Of a stretch of DNA of 64,000 nt, positions 33,867 through 47,500 are shown piece after piece. Each line of letters begins with the position of its first letter. The stretch's first letter is position 1. This stretch comes from Siphonodentalium dalli. Lineage: Eukaryota; Mollusca; Scaphopoda; Gadilida; Siphonodentaliidae. The position numbers and the translations under genes are program-made. Location: assembly GCA_032622095.1 (NCBI GenBank), contig CP136061.1:219759148-219823147 (forward strand), given 5' to 3'. The notes beneath the pieces were generated by a model. The model saw only the letters and a program-made list of their open reading frames with translations, made no database searches and was not told the origin of the DNA.

Positions 33867-35897
33867 GTGGACATTTTACTGTCTACCTAAGTTTCTTCCC
33901 CTAAAGGCGACGAAGTCAGATTTGTTTGGAAATTTTTCGTCCGCACTAGCCGGAAGTATTGATATTGGCGACTAAATCATTCTTATCAAAGTTAATGCCA
34001 TTCCCCCATCTGACTCAAACGCCAACAATTTGACGTCTTTAAACCACATGAATAGATCCTTGTATCACGGATAAGAATATGTTTCAATTAGGTTGAAATT
34101 GGCGCTAAAAATATCTTTATACATTTTGGTGCCGCTCCCTCCCCAACCCTGACTGGAATGACATAATCAAATATAGATATAGATTTATGATTACCCAAGT
34201 TGTGAGTGCATCTCACATGGTCTAATAGTTAAGTGTCACTCAGTAATTGAAAGCTCTCAGTTGTGATCATACTACTTTGGATCTGAGCTCAAACCATGGA
34301 CACCATAGAAAGATGATTCAATAACACCATGCAGAATATAATTTGTGTATTCTAGGATAGAAATTGATATATTAAATATATTAACATATGATAACTATAA
34401 CAATGATAAAACATATTATTATGTCATAATTCATTTAGGGTTCAACATGTTTTTTCAGGGGAATGACAACAAATTATATTCTCAAACTTGTAACTGGATT
34501 TATGGAACCCTGAATAAATCTTTAAGGCAAAAAAAAAAAAGTGTTTTGGTTCTCGGGCAATTTTTTTCTTCAAATCAATGAGGGAGGGAGGGTTTTATTT
34601 TTATTTTTTACTGCGCATAGTAAGCATGGACAAAGATACCTTCCTCTGTCTAGAAATAACCAGAAAGGTAGAGGGAACTGTTATGCATATAAACTCATTT
34701 AGTCTTATATAAAAATGACATTGTACTACCAGAGTATGACTGGGTTGTTATTGTTGTCTAAAAACTGATACCTCCCCATTCTAATATGTGATCCTGAATT
34801 TAGTCCTGTGCCTTTCAATTGTATAAAGTTACAATTAGTGTAAGTTGTTCACAATGACTAATTGTAAGAAGAGCATGAGGATCAGCTAATCATTTACTTA
34901 ATTGTAATCATCTACTTCGTGTTGTAAGCCTGCAAGTCACTTTTTAACACATTACATGTTAGAGCTCAATGCACACTAATATTCAACACATATCTGCTAT
35001 GGGCATGTTGATAAAAAAAAAAATTCAAATTTATTTTTTCGTAAGTTTTTTTTGTCATCACATCAGGCATTGCAATAAAAAGGCCTAATACGGCCCTTTT
35101 TATTCAATGCGGCGGGCCTGAGAACCAAAATTTTTTTTTTTGGCCTAAACGTTCATAAATAATTTTGAATCGACCTGGTGTTTTTCTATACCCACATTTT
35201 TTATTCAATCATGTCCGTATTACCATATAATTGTATGGTTATTGCAATAAAATAATCAACAACAAAAAAAAAGTTCAAATAGCAATTTATACATTACATA
35301 TATATTTATAAGATAACAATGACAAAAGTGATGTCTGACTTATGGAAGTCGGAATTCAATGAATTATTGAAAGACATGAGATGAATATTTTTGAGCACTG
35401 AGTGAAAAGTATCAATTCATTTAATATTGAAAAAATATGGACAACTCTTCCAAGTTTGTTACAAGACACATTTAATATTGAGTAGCCCTTCAATTTAAAT
35501 CCTACATGATCAGTTGGTGACATTTGTATAATGTAATTATTTTTAAATGATTTAAATTATTATTATTTTCTATTTAGTCATTTTTATTTGAATATCTATA
35601 TTTCAATTATAAATATGAATATCAAATTTATGCGGAAATTTACTCAATATTTTATTATCATTTTCACATCTCTGGTTACGGTCATGACAGGATCGACCAA
35701 TGTCACCAAATAGCAGTTTATAAATCCTGGCTGGAGAAACATAAAGATATATCAAATATTTGTTTGTTCTTGGATTCAGAAACATTTTAAGAAATTTGGC
35801 TGCTCAAGCTATCCAATTCAATTTGACAAAATCATCTCATCCTTAATATTTATATACGGGATGTGAGTGTGACATGTTGTTTGTATCAAACTTAAAT
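33867..35897. other. Intergenic
   Basis: AT-rich, with several A or T homopolymer runs near 34530, 35020, 35120 and 35265. No gene or repeat family is recognised. Confidence 0.4.
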
Positions 35898-36130
35898 TTA
35901 ACCCTTTCATGTCTGGAGCAATGCTGGTGCAGCATTAATGATCCTGAGCCATAGGGAGCCTTGCATATATAAGAGAATGTATTGTCTTACTAGGTCAAGG
36001 TAAATATTGTTTGGCCAATGTATTCTTTTATATATGCAAGGCTCCCTATGGGTGACTTGCATATATAAGAGAATGCATCGGCATATGGTTTTTGCAAAAT
36101 TTCAGGCAGCTCCAGTCATGGAAGGGTTAA
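35898..36130. mobile_element. Double-hairpin MITE, family B
   Basis: TTAA ccctttcatgtctggagc at the left, gctccagtcatggaaggg TTAA at the right, two hairpins inside. It lies just beyond the last GSAP tail copy. Confidence 0.8.
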
Positions 36131-36181
36131 CAGTTATTGTATCCTATGTTAGACCATTTGAACTGTGATAATAATTTAGTT

Positions 36182-36243
36182 TTAGAAATTGGTTTTGCTG
36201 AGACAGTACATATTTTCTGACTTGCTGTAATACATAGCCACTT
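36182..36243 (-). CDS. GSAP: Third GSAP tail copy: possible alternative terminal exon
   Basis: Read on the - strand, an excellent polypyrimidine tract and acceptor (atccttttcttgacag) precede 62 nt coding VAMYYSKSENMYCLSKTNF and a stop. The main gene ends VAMYHSKSENMYNLNKFNF, so this is a duplicate of the GSAP C-terminus, still open and with its own acceptor. It needs one incoming base. It could be the ancestral separate last exon or a decaying duplicate. Only transcript data can tell. Confidence 0.5.
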
Positions 36244-37277
36244 CTGTCAAGAAAAGGATCATGTTGATCATTGAAATTGATACCTGGGTACCCTTCACAC
36301 TTAACCCAGGTAAGTTCATATACACATGATCATTTAGGGGTAACAATAAAGTCATAACACTATACCCAGGTAACTCTTGAAATGACCCGGCATTGTAGCA
36401 GTACGATATTTATATATCCAATTAGTTGCTGATATAACTATAGATTAATCAAGTAAATGTCTATGTTGGGGTTTCCATGCATATACTATATCTCTGATTG
36501 TGGAAAGTTTAGATGGACATATACAGAAAACTCGTTAAAGTTAAGAGCAGCCATTTTCAAGATAGGCTATGCATGGAAACCCCTTAAGTGGAAACGAGCA
36601 AGAAAGTGTGCCAAAAGAAAACGATTATAACAAAGCTTTGATGCATGTCCAATTCTTTAGCCCTGTGAGGTATGAGTACACACTTAATCTGGATTATGTT
36701 TAATGGATATATGGATGGCAGGATAGGATCTCAGGAGCATGTGATCAAGGTCTTAGAAATTGAACTTGTTTTGTTTGTAGATATTTTCTGACTTGCTGTG
36801 ATACATGGCAGCCTCTGTCATCACTGTAGTTCGGGCGGTACTCCCGAGCCATGTGGTGAACTCAAGTTATTCACTAAATCTAATCCGACTGCATCGCAAG
36901 CATTGCAATCAGTGCATTAGAGCAAACGTAATATCATTGATGCATTCAAACAGCTATGGAAACGTCTAACGCAAAAATAGGAACAAGACTTAATTGGATG
37001 TGTGTGGTGCGTTTACTTGGAAGTTTCCATCAATTGTTATTACAGAGAGTGACGAAGATACCTAAAATGGATTTGTCAAGGCTTTTTGAGTAAACAGTGT
37101 GGTCGCTTCAAAATAACTTAATTACATTACATAAAAATACAAACAAAACACAAAATCCGAAATATGATATAATTCAGCAACAATCTGCTTCCTGTGTTGA
37201 TGCCGAGAACACAAAAGTTGCAGAAAATGCTCTGCTCGCAATGCATGCATCACTCCCGATGCCATCTGCAAAGGCCT
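36244..37277. other. GSAP 3' flank between tail copies
   Basis: Apart from the duplicated tail at 36753-36880, this holds AT-rich sequence without recognisable content. Probable 3' UTR lies directly left of 37278. Confidence 0.4.
36753..36880 (-). pseudogene. GSAP: Second GSAP tail copy, frameshifted
   Basis: The - strand reads DLVNNLSSPHGSGVPPELQ and then meets a stop because of a one-base loss. Beyond it, in the shifted frame, AMYHSKSENIYKQNKFNF and a stop follow. It corresponds to 37278-37406 of the main last exon. Homology stops abruptly at about 36880, which marks the duplication edge. Confidence 0.8.
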
Positions 37278-38501
37278 TTAGAAATTAAACTTGTTAAGAT
37301 TGTACATATTTTCTGACTTGCTGTGATACATAGCTACATCTGTAATCCACTGTAGATCGAGAGGCACTCCCGAACCGTGTGGTGAACTCACGTTATTCAC
37401 TAAATCGAGGAAGACATTTAGGGGAGGGAAATTAATAGCGTCTGAAGACGTCGAAACATTGCTGTTAACTGAGGAAGTCCTTTGGGTGCCCTTCATTTCC
37501 TTCCCGTATATTTTTTCTTCTTTTTCCTCCTTTTGGGTATTCTCTATAAATGGCTTAAGTGCATCAGAGACTTGTTTTTGCGCTGAATATTTTGCGCAAA
37601 TTGGATTGTCCCAAATTGTAAAGCATTCTGAAGCATTCTCCGGACTCAGACGTGCAATAAGGGTTTGTTTGACCCTTATCCCTTCTTCGTCATCCTTAAC
37701 ATGCTGGATGATGTCTGCCATGAATTCACCAGTCAATTCAACCACATGCATATCAACATGCTGCAGGAAACAATAAAAGTCAGATGCTACGAATGCGATC
37801 TTCGTATAAAATGACGAAAATCCACATGGAACTGGGCATGCGTATTCCTTTGTTGTCAAGTAGTATCTATCAAGAAGTTGGAACAGCTCATACTCATGCT
37901 CCGAAGCTGTTAGCATCACTATTGGATCATCTGACTCCACCCCTTGAAAAGGTTCGCGGAGAACCCACAACAGATGAAGAAGTTGTTTTGATTGTTGCAT
38001 TTGACATGACGTGTATTCCCGAGCGACATTTTTAGCCTTGACCTTTGTCCCTTTTTTGAGAAATCTATTTAAATGAGCAGCCAGACACTCTTCGACAAAT
38101 TCATTCAGCTTGCTGTCAATCACAGAAGTAGAATTATGGATAAAAGCTGGACTGGACCCGAGAACCGTATCGGCACGACTACGTGGGACGTGCTCCTGGA
38201 CTTCTGTTATTGGAGCTTCTTTCGGCAGAAAGTTCACACGTTTAGTGTGGGTGTGATTTTTTATTTCTGGTTCTTTTGATTGATGGGAGAATTTCTCGAT
38301 GTAAGCATCACTGACAGACTTTTGCGAGAAACGTGGTTGATTTTCTATTTGCATGAGTCTGAGATGTCGGCGGAGTGTGTCCCACATGTCAAAATTCTGT
38401 TTGCGCTGTATTCCAAACCTCTCTTTTGTCGTCTTTGTGGCAATCTTTAGACTCTTCAGTGGGATGTATGATATCCTTGCCAACCGTTTCTGATTGCTTA
38501 T
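37278..38501 (-). CDS. GSAP: GSAP exon 14 (terminal), includes the 16K-like C-terminal region
   Basis: Begins after tctttaatcag in phase 0 and codes 407 residues to TAA. The first half (NFDMWDTLRRHLRLMQIENQ and a variable hydrophilic stretch) is loosely conserved. The second half (EFVEECLAAHLNRFL, YACPVPCGFSSFYTKIAFVA, SECFTIWDNPICAKYSAQK, FPPLNVFLDLV) matches the human C-terminal fragment in order. A Lys/Glu-rich, Ser-rich insertion (near ENTQKEEKEEKIYGKE) is not in the human protein as I recall it. Confidence 0.9.
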   Translation of the reverse strand: MSNQKRLARISYIPLKSLKIATKTTKERFGIQRKQNFDMWDTLRRHLRLMQIENQPRFSQKSVSDAYIEKFSHQSKEPEIKNHTHTKRVNFLPKEAPITEVQEHVPRSRADTVLGSSPAFIHNSTSVIDSKLNEFVEECLAAHLNRFLKKGTKVKAKNVAREYTSCQMQQSKQLLHLLWVLREPFQGVESDDPIVMLTASEHEYELFQLLDRYYLTTKEYACPVPCGFSSFYTKIAFVASDFYCFLQHVDMHVVELTGEFMADIIQHVKDDEEGIRVKQTLIARLSPENASECFTIWDNPICAKYSAQKQVSDALKPFIENTQKEEKEEKIYGKEMKGTQRTSSVNSNVSTSSDAINFPPLNVFLDLVNNVSSPHGSGVPLDLQWITDVAMYHSKSENMYNLNKFNF

Positions 38502-41500
38502 CTGATTAAAGAAATAATTACCTTTCAAACTTTATATGAACACTTTTGACTAACAATGTTATTCTGAGGTTTCAGGCCTGACATTTTCATATTTGCAGGC
38601 GGCCCATTATGGTTTGCTTTAAATAACCCCAGGAGGACAATTTTATTTTTTCTCTTAATAGGTACCATTATGCCTATTGTGGTTAATTTGCAGACAATTT
38701 TCAAGATTTATAGACATTGACCCATCTGTTTATTATCCCAGTAAATGTAACCCACATATCTCAAACAGCTAATTGTTGTGATAGAAGAACATTTTGTGGA
38801 TTTAGTTTTATCTGTCTGTAGCAGACCTGTTAGCTCCCATGTTAACAAGCCTTTTTTGTTAATAATTGGCATATAAATCGAATCCTTCCCCATGCATTGC
38901 AGGTCATCCATTTATGCAACTCATGCTAACAGAAAATCGTCTCAAAATAACAGGACTGGGGGTTGGAGGTGTAACTCCTACAGTGCTTTCATAAGTTCAC
39001 ATTCAATTGCCTGCTTTTTAAGACAGTACATTGGAACATTGATGGACCATTGACACATTAACTGTTTAAGATATTACAAAGGGACACAAAACTTACTTGG
39101 TTTGCAACTGAAATCCTTTGTAGATGAATAATGATTTCTATATCATTTAGATTCCATTCTGTTAATTGCATTACTTATGAAACTATTGAAATATTAACCC
39201 TTTGGCAAAAAGAATGACATATATGTCGCCATACGGTTGGCAGGTGGAACGACATTTATGTCGTTTACAGCAGTTTTAGGGTATTATAATGTTACTCTCT
39301 ACATAACTTCGAAAAATCGTCTCCCAAAAGGAAACTTTTCATGGTTATAATATGGATGGATATCATTTAAATCATTTACATTCGTTCATGCTTTTAATAA
39401 TGTTGGAAGAGAAAAACGGCTAAAAGCCTTTCTTGTTTCTCCACAGTGGTTGGGGTTAGTTAGGAGTATTAAATTTTCCACTGATTGTGGTGTTGTGAGA
39501 GACACATGTGTGGCCAGATCTCGGTGATAGAAAGAGTATGTAAAAGAAAGGGAATCAAGTATAATATCTCTATCATGGTGAAATCCTGATACTGGTCTAG
39601 CAGTTGCGATTCTGGTGACTCTTCATCAGGACAGCAAACAAGGTCCTGATGAAGACTATAGCTCTGCAACAAATAGCTGGACGTAACTCGCTCCATGTGG
39701 ATATCCCTTCCCCCATGGTGGTTCATAAATATACCCAAGATCATTGAAATCCGACCAATGATGACTGATATAGAGAGCTCCAAAGTTGTTCCAGATAGGA
39801 CAGGCAGATTTGCACAGACGAATGGATGCACTGAACAAGTTTCTAGATAATCATAATTATGCTATAGTAGAGTTGCTACAGAGTGTGTACCTTTTCATAT
39901 TGTCCTCTGAATGTTTCACTGCATGTGAATGGAATGAGCCTGAGAACATCTCGGTCTGCTTGCCTCTTCATACCCAGGTATGTGGAAACTAGAAGAAAAT
40001 TATCAAGTAAAGTTAGGCCACAGCAATGTTATTAGTTGGTTTACGAACCACAGGGGAGAAAATCTCTTGATGGAGGAGGTAACAAAATATAAATAACCTA
40101 GGCAAGTCTCGACATATTGATGCAAGTCTCGACATACTTGATTGACGATTATTCCTACGGCCTTGGTGAATATTGACTTCCTCGGGTTGACAATTCCTCA
40201 TGTCAACCTCAAAACAATGTGATAATTGTTTTATTATATGAAACGCGCTTTGATTGGACAAGACGTTGTGATGTTGAACATTACTGGGAAAACCTGAACT
40301 ATTTTCTGGTCTGATAATAAGTTATGTTAACCCCTGAAATATCTGACGTCACTCAGAAATCTTATTAACCTCTTGTTTCATACTGAGGTGAACAACGTTA
40401 GATATCTCAATTGTTTTTTATGTTTTAACATAGGAATTGGGAAAAGAAAATTATGATTATATAATAAATATGTATAATCACGTGAAAACAAATTTTGTTA
40501 ATATGAATAAATAAATTATAAATATATAAATTATTCTCATTTTCCCATACTATTTAAACAGATTGGTCACATCGGTGAGAAGTCTTTTACAAACTGAACA
40601 CCATGGGCAAAAAAACCCAGGATCTCCCAAATGTTGATTAGAGTACCCAGGATCTCCAAATCTCGCCCAATCAACCTATATTAAAGAAGCCTTGTCCAAT
40701 TTGACACCATCTGTATGTTTTATATACCAGAAAATAATTAGATTGATACCAGGAGCTAGGTAGGTTCTGATTGTCAAATATCGACTTTCAAAAGAGGAAG
40801 TATTAACAAGTTTTGAATTTTTGTCAGTCTAGCAAAAATTATAATGATCGCATCTTGTAAAGAGCGTCAATACTCAAGTTAAAAAAAAGCGGTATACAAT
40901 AAAGAGCATTCCCATTTATGACCTTTAATTACTTATGGATTATTTTGGATTTTTGAAATTCCTGTGTCACACAGGAAAAGCTTAAACTTATAATATTTTG
41001 TAATATAATTTTGTCACATTTGGTTTCAAATCGGACCGTGCATCTTTAGAGAGACAAATAAAGAAATGTTGATATGTTGTTATTGAATGGATGTTTCCAC
41101 ACATATTCATTAGTGGGAGGAGCTATGGTTGCTAGCAAGCCTGGATATACACTGTCTGAAATTTTAAGAATGAGGCCCCCAAAAGTTAATTTAGTGATGC
41201 TACCCCGCACAGCGCCTGACATTATGGCCTAAGCTACCGGTATAATACATCCGTGAATATTTTGTCCCCTTTAATTGTGAAAACTATGATAAGTGCCACA
41301 CAAAATAAAGAAACAGTGTCAGTGTTATATATATAATCGTGGATGAATTTCCACATCATATCCTAATTAAAAATGTCAGTACATTGTGATTTGAACAAGT
41401 TATTAGAATATAGGCAATTTAACACTGAAATTTTACAAAATCAGTGTGAACAAAGAATTTCAACACAGCAAGCAACTTTCCAACTGGAAATCAGGAAAAG

Positions 41501-44500
41501 CCCTGCTTAAGAAGTGACTGTAAACAATGTATCCGAAACTGGCTGTCTGCTCCATTTTGCAAAACAGCAATATAAAATAGACAGAACACAATGCATATTT
41601 TAATCGAGAATCTTTTATCGAATGAGTTGTGGATGGTTCAAGGATATATTTCGTGAGAATGTAGCTCGAGCGAAATTTACTATGTGCCATCTGCAACAAG
41701 TTCGATCAAAGATTCAAAATTATGATGCAAGTTATACCCTTGTGTCAGATAAGTTAAATCCATGACTGTCACCTTCATTGATACTATAGCTACTTTATTG
41801 TGATTTAGGTCTGATGATTAACCAGTAATGATCGGGGTATCACCCAAAGCGGATCATTGACATAATGTACATCATCTTTCTTGGCGACAACGTCAACAAG
41901 AATAGTTTCGGCTTGTTTTCCACTAGAAGTATACAATAATATGTATTCAATGGTTAGGATTCCGTTGAATACATGTGCCTCACGTCAATGGGTGAGGAAT
42001 AAATAAGATATACAAAGTTACATAAAATATTTTAACAACAAGATATCGATGTTCATACAATCATTGATAAGTATTTGGGTTAATTCAGTCAGTGACTTTT
42101 GCTCTTGGAAGTGATCGACGGCAACTCAAAAAGTCGGATAGCAACCATGATGCACTTTTCTGGCTGGTTGGGGAATCACTCCTGTGATATCAATTTCAAA
42201 ATGGTGGATTGATTCTACTGGTCTCTGATGACGGCGATCAAATCAGATCGTAGAGCCAGCATCTAGTCTTTAATGTGGCAGTGATGATACATGTAGGGGG
42301 CATACAGCATTCTGTTACATAGCTCACCTGTGAGATATTCAGCTATAAGACCGGGAGTCTCTGGGTTGGCAATATCTTCACACATGATCTCAAACATCTG
42401 AAAGAGCAAAAAGTAATGGCAATAACCTTAGTCTGAAAATGGTGCAGGCTAAGACTCAGTGTCATGGTATCATCATCTTATTCAATACATAATCAAGAAA
42501 AATTAAATTACAAATCTAATAATCTTTGTCTCCTGATACCGGTAATAGCTACACATAACTGTAGAAAAAAATTTGCACTGTCTCAAAAATCAAATTTGCT
42601 TCTAAAAATAGGCACCTGGTGTGTTGTATAGTCCCAAGCATGTTCTAAGGGCCAGCTCGGCTCGGCATGTTTAGGAGGCAACAAATATAACATTGCTACT
42701 GTGCTATATCTCATATATGTAGAATATATGTTTATAACTACATACACATTTATTTTCTAGAGTAATCAAATTATGTTCAGCTGATCTGTTCAGAACGAAA
42801 AAAATTCTTATTCATTTAAAAAAAAGAAGAAGGTTTTTAATAAAGTGATTTTATTCACTTACTTGTTTGACTAGATAGAAATCCTTGACCCTCATGAGCA
42901 CATAATTGAGAAGAGCCAGCCTTGTGGATGGTAGATGACAGGAACGAAAAAGCAGCAACAGGTCGTCATTGTTTACTACGACATGCCACAGAACCCTGCC
43001 ATCAAACAGACTGTTAACTGAAATACGCATAACTATAGCTGAGAGGACCCTCTTGTGAAACAAACTGCTGACTAAAATACACACTGCATATATATATCAC
43101 TAAGGGAACATTGTCAGAGTATGCACTACACCCTGATGAAACAGCCTAATTACATTTATCGCGGCGATCATTCACTCAAAATCTCAGAACTTCCCCGCAA
43201 ATCGCGACATTGGAATCGCTTCAATTATAAGTAGAGAGGATTAGTATACAATAGACATAGCCTCCGGGTCAGTAACTGTAATAACACATACAATCAGCTG
43301 GCTGTTAATCCCTGATGCTGCAAATAATAGTCCAAGAAAAAAGGATGTTGGCGATTTTTCGCTGAAACTAAATCAATCCCCCATGAGCGAAATGAGGCTG
43401 TCTCGGCTTGACTGCAGTGTATACTTGACTGTAGTGTATACTTGCCTGTAATGTATACTTAGGTGTATTCTAGCATGCACTTACCATGGACAACATATTC
43501 AACAGAATCCAATGGTTTTCATTGAGATATACAACATACCTTCATAAATAGTACAGGTATCTTTGTGAAGTATCATTTGGATTCCAAAGGTGTTTTATTC
43601 ATAAGAATTTGATGAAAACCCACACATGGAATCATAGTCACATCATACATGTTAGTGAGATGTGGAATACTACAGTATGTAAAGAGTGTGTGATAAGCAA
43701 AACACTCAGCACTGCATGGGGGACCCACTAAGCCCACTCAAGTCTGAGTTTAGTGTGCCTGTCATATGCAGAGTGAGGTCTACAGAGGGTGAATTTAGTG
43801 ATGCTATCCTGCATAGTGGGCTAGCATCACCAGATTCACCATCTGGGGACCTCATTCTGCTTAGGCTGTAACATATTCTGCTTATGATCAATCTGGACTA
43901 CCGTAGTTAATATATTGGACCTTGAACTAGCTTACGATTGATATGTATTCTACGCCACACGCTTGTCTATGTACACAGATCCGCAATATAATCGAACTTA
44001 TATGATACAAACTCTTCTCATCTTTATACCATGACACATCTTTATATAGGCCTCATCTTCTCTGGAAAGTTTCTTTATTATCAAATTTCTATAGAAACTT
44101 CTTCACATAGATTCTATTTCATTTTTAGATTATTTTCTGTATATCCCCAAATTGGCAGGTGACACATTGCATAATCAAGGTTCCCAATGGGTGTACATCA
44201 CAATATTCACCATTTGGGAACTTCAATCTGAGTCTATGTCTCACATAGCAGATGAGGACGTGCAGAATGATGTCCCCAGTGCAGAATGAGATCCCCAGAG
44301 GGTGAATTTGGTGATGTTACAGCATCATCCCAACTGACATCCCAAGCTGTTACAGCATCATTCAACCAATATCCCAAGATGTTACAGCATCATCCCAACC
44401 GATATCCCCAAGATGTTACAGCATCATCCAACCGATATCCCAAGCTGCATGTTACAGCATCATTCAACCGATATCCCAAGATGTTACAGCATGCAGCATG

Positions 44501-47500
44501 CAGGAAAGCATCACTAAATTCACCATCTGGGGACCTCATTCTGCAAATGACTGGCACACTAAACTCAGACTTGAGCCCACTGTGGATTACCAGGATTCAT
44601 GGTGATTTTTTTCATGGTGATACACTGTGAACTTGCATGGTAACTATGATTGACAGACATCCTGGAGACTGACCAGGGCACACCAAGAATCAGCACAAAC
44701 CATTGAGAATCAGCACAAAACACCAACAGCTACTTTATGCCATTTTGATTTATTTATAACAGTATTAACTAAATATTGATAAATGTCATTACTTGTTTTG
44801 TTCCAACTTGGAATGACCGCGAAAATGACAATTTGTGGAAATTGTAGACATATGCAATATGATTCCTGTTGCATAGATAGAAGGTTTGTGGTGATTACTG
44901 GTGATCCATGGTGTGTCACAGTAATTCATGGTCGTATAGTGAGGTTTGAATAAAACTGCCAGAACCATGCATGTTGATTACACCAACCACTTAATAATCC
45001 TCACCACTCAAGCTTTCGGTGTTGAATGGGTCACTGTGAATCACTCTCCCAAAACAATTGCCATGGTGTTGAGTGTTTTTCTTATACTGTACTTGTATAT
45101 ATATATATAGTAATGCCCTAAATAATTGACTACTTAACCACAGCAGAATTATGGATAACTTTTCAGGATTTAGTCTGAAATATGGCTTGTTGCCATTCAT
45201 CAGAAAGCTATCTCTGAGAGCTTTCTGATGAATGGCAGCAAGCCATATTTCAGACTAAATGCTGAAAAACTTCCCATAATTCTGTTGTGGTTTAGGGGTC
45301 GATTGTTTAGGACATTACTGTACCTTGAGCACCTTCTTTAGCATTGAGCAGGACAGGCATGAGCTGTTGCTGGGATTCCTTTAAAGTGGAGCTCAGCATT
45401 CTGATAGTAGTCAGTTCATCATCCTCACCGCTGTGACGGCTCGTCCAAGAGGTCTCCCAGCATTCCTCTGAAGACAGAAATGATGATGACGGAGATGTGT
45501 CATGTGACAAGGTCATCTCTGCTAACAACATATGTTTTGGCAGTTATTGTTCTTTGTGGAAGTAGAGGTCTATATAACGAGGGTCTTTATAGATATTCAA
45601 ACAAGCATATATCTAATAAGATGTAAACACATTGTCCAATTTTTACATCGAATAATATCATTTGGTTTCTATCCATGGTACCATGTAATGACGTTCATAT
45701 GACATATTAAATTTTTGATTGGTATACAAATAAATTACACTTGTCATATCCATGTAATAAATGAACTCCTGTGGAATATTCTGATAAAAATTATATGATT
45801 CATGAACATGATCCCCATAGCACTCATACTAAAGGTCCTTCCAGATGGTGTTTCGCAATGTGTATCAGATGCATATCAGATGTATATTTCTGTTGCGACT
45901 CAGGGTTTGGAAGTGGGAAGGACGTTTAGAGTACTACAGAGAGCATGTTCAACATACATATAATTTTCACTTAACCATATAAACTAGAGGTGTGACTGTC
46001 CCAATGGGACTAAGGATTTTAAAAATACTAAGATGTTTCACATGCCAGTAAACATTTAGTTAAAATAATAAAATAACAGTTCCCATAGTAGGTGCACAAC
46101 CCTAACCATAATCTTAAACCAATTGACTGAAAAATGTAGGAATAAAAGCTCGGACAAAATTATGCATGTTGCGAAAATGTTCTAAGTCGAAAAAGGGGAC
46201 TAACTCCACAAAAAAAAAGTTGGACAGACGTCATAATCGCAGGTGCACAGGTTCCCATGGTACTAAATATCAGTGCCAAGATTAAAAAACATTGACCTAA
46301 AAATGTAGGAATAAAAGCTCGGACAAAATTATGCATGTTGCAAAAAAATTTATAAGTCGAAAAAGCGGGATAACTCCACCAAAAACTTTCGGACAGATGT
46401 CATAATTGCAGGTGCACAGGTTCCCATGGTACTATAAATATCTGTGCCAAGTTTAAAAACAATTGACCTAAAAATGTAGGAATAATAGCTCGGACAAAAT
46501 TATACATGTTGCGAAAATGTTCTAAGTCAAAAAAGGGGGGATAACTCCACCAAAAAAAGTCTGACAGACGTCATAATCGCAGGTGCACAGGTTCCCATGG
46601 TGGTTGATGTCTGTGCCAAGTTTCACGGAAAATGATCATAAAACGACTGAGAAAAACTCCGGACAAATTTGTGTCCACGGACAGATGATGGACGGACGAC
46701 GGACGAGCTGATTCCAGTATACCCCACCACAACTTCGTTGCGGGGGTATAAAGATTGTCATGGGTCATTCCATTCAGGATATTTTACTATTCATTATTGT
46801 CTATTGACTTACTATGTAGAAGAAGATTGTGACATGGTTCGAGGTCGATTCCTACATTCAGAAGATGAACAAAGTATCCCGGAGATGCCACCATCAGGTA
46901 ATCACCTAAAATGGAAATAAAAGTATAATAAGGGGTAGTCTAATGTGATGGTTATATATCTATACATGTAACTTTAGTAATTTACATAAGGGTTTCTGCT
47001 AGCCAAAAATCAACGACACAAGAGAATGAACACCATACCCGATGGGGTGACCATTTTGGCTTTTGCAAATTAAATGTTGCCATTTCCATGCGCATGCACC
47101 TGATAAAGACACTTCATACCGAAATCACATTGAAGTTTGGCATACTTCTTTTCTTACCTTGAGTTATTGTAATAAACATGTACAAGCTATATATGTGTCA
47201 TTTAAATGCAATCTGGTTACTATTCAATGGACCGGAATTTTTTGAAAACAGCTTTAAAACTATTTTCCGACAAAACTCTAAGATATTAGAAAATTATTCC
47301 CCAGGTCATTCACCATATTCATTCCAATGGCATCTAATTGTTGCATAATGCAGAACTGTAGAAAGAGAGTTTCTTTTAGGCTTCAATAAAATGTATGCAT
47401 GTTTCCAGTAACCCACTGCCCCAATCTCCAATTAATATGGCACCCAAAACTATTTTTCTCGATTTTTTCCTTTTTCGTCACTGAACTCTTTCATCAATAA

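Larger units (their letters stand above)
43018..45323 (-). other. GSAP intron 10
   Basis: Holds the inverted-arm element 43731-44582 and the TA-flanked MITE 45106-45322, whose end forms the beginning of the intron. Confidence 0.6.

Noticed and set aside
37459-38279. + strand ORFs of 68-105 codons
   Set aside because: Shadows of GSAP exon 14 on the - strand.
41460-41699. 79-codon - strand ORF as a GSAP exon
   Set aside because: Phase does not fit between exons 12 and 13, and exon 13 at 39891-39988 fits directly.
46669-46920. 83-codon + strand ORF
   Set aside because: Shadow of GSAP exon 9, which lies on the opposite strand.
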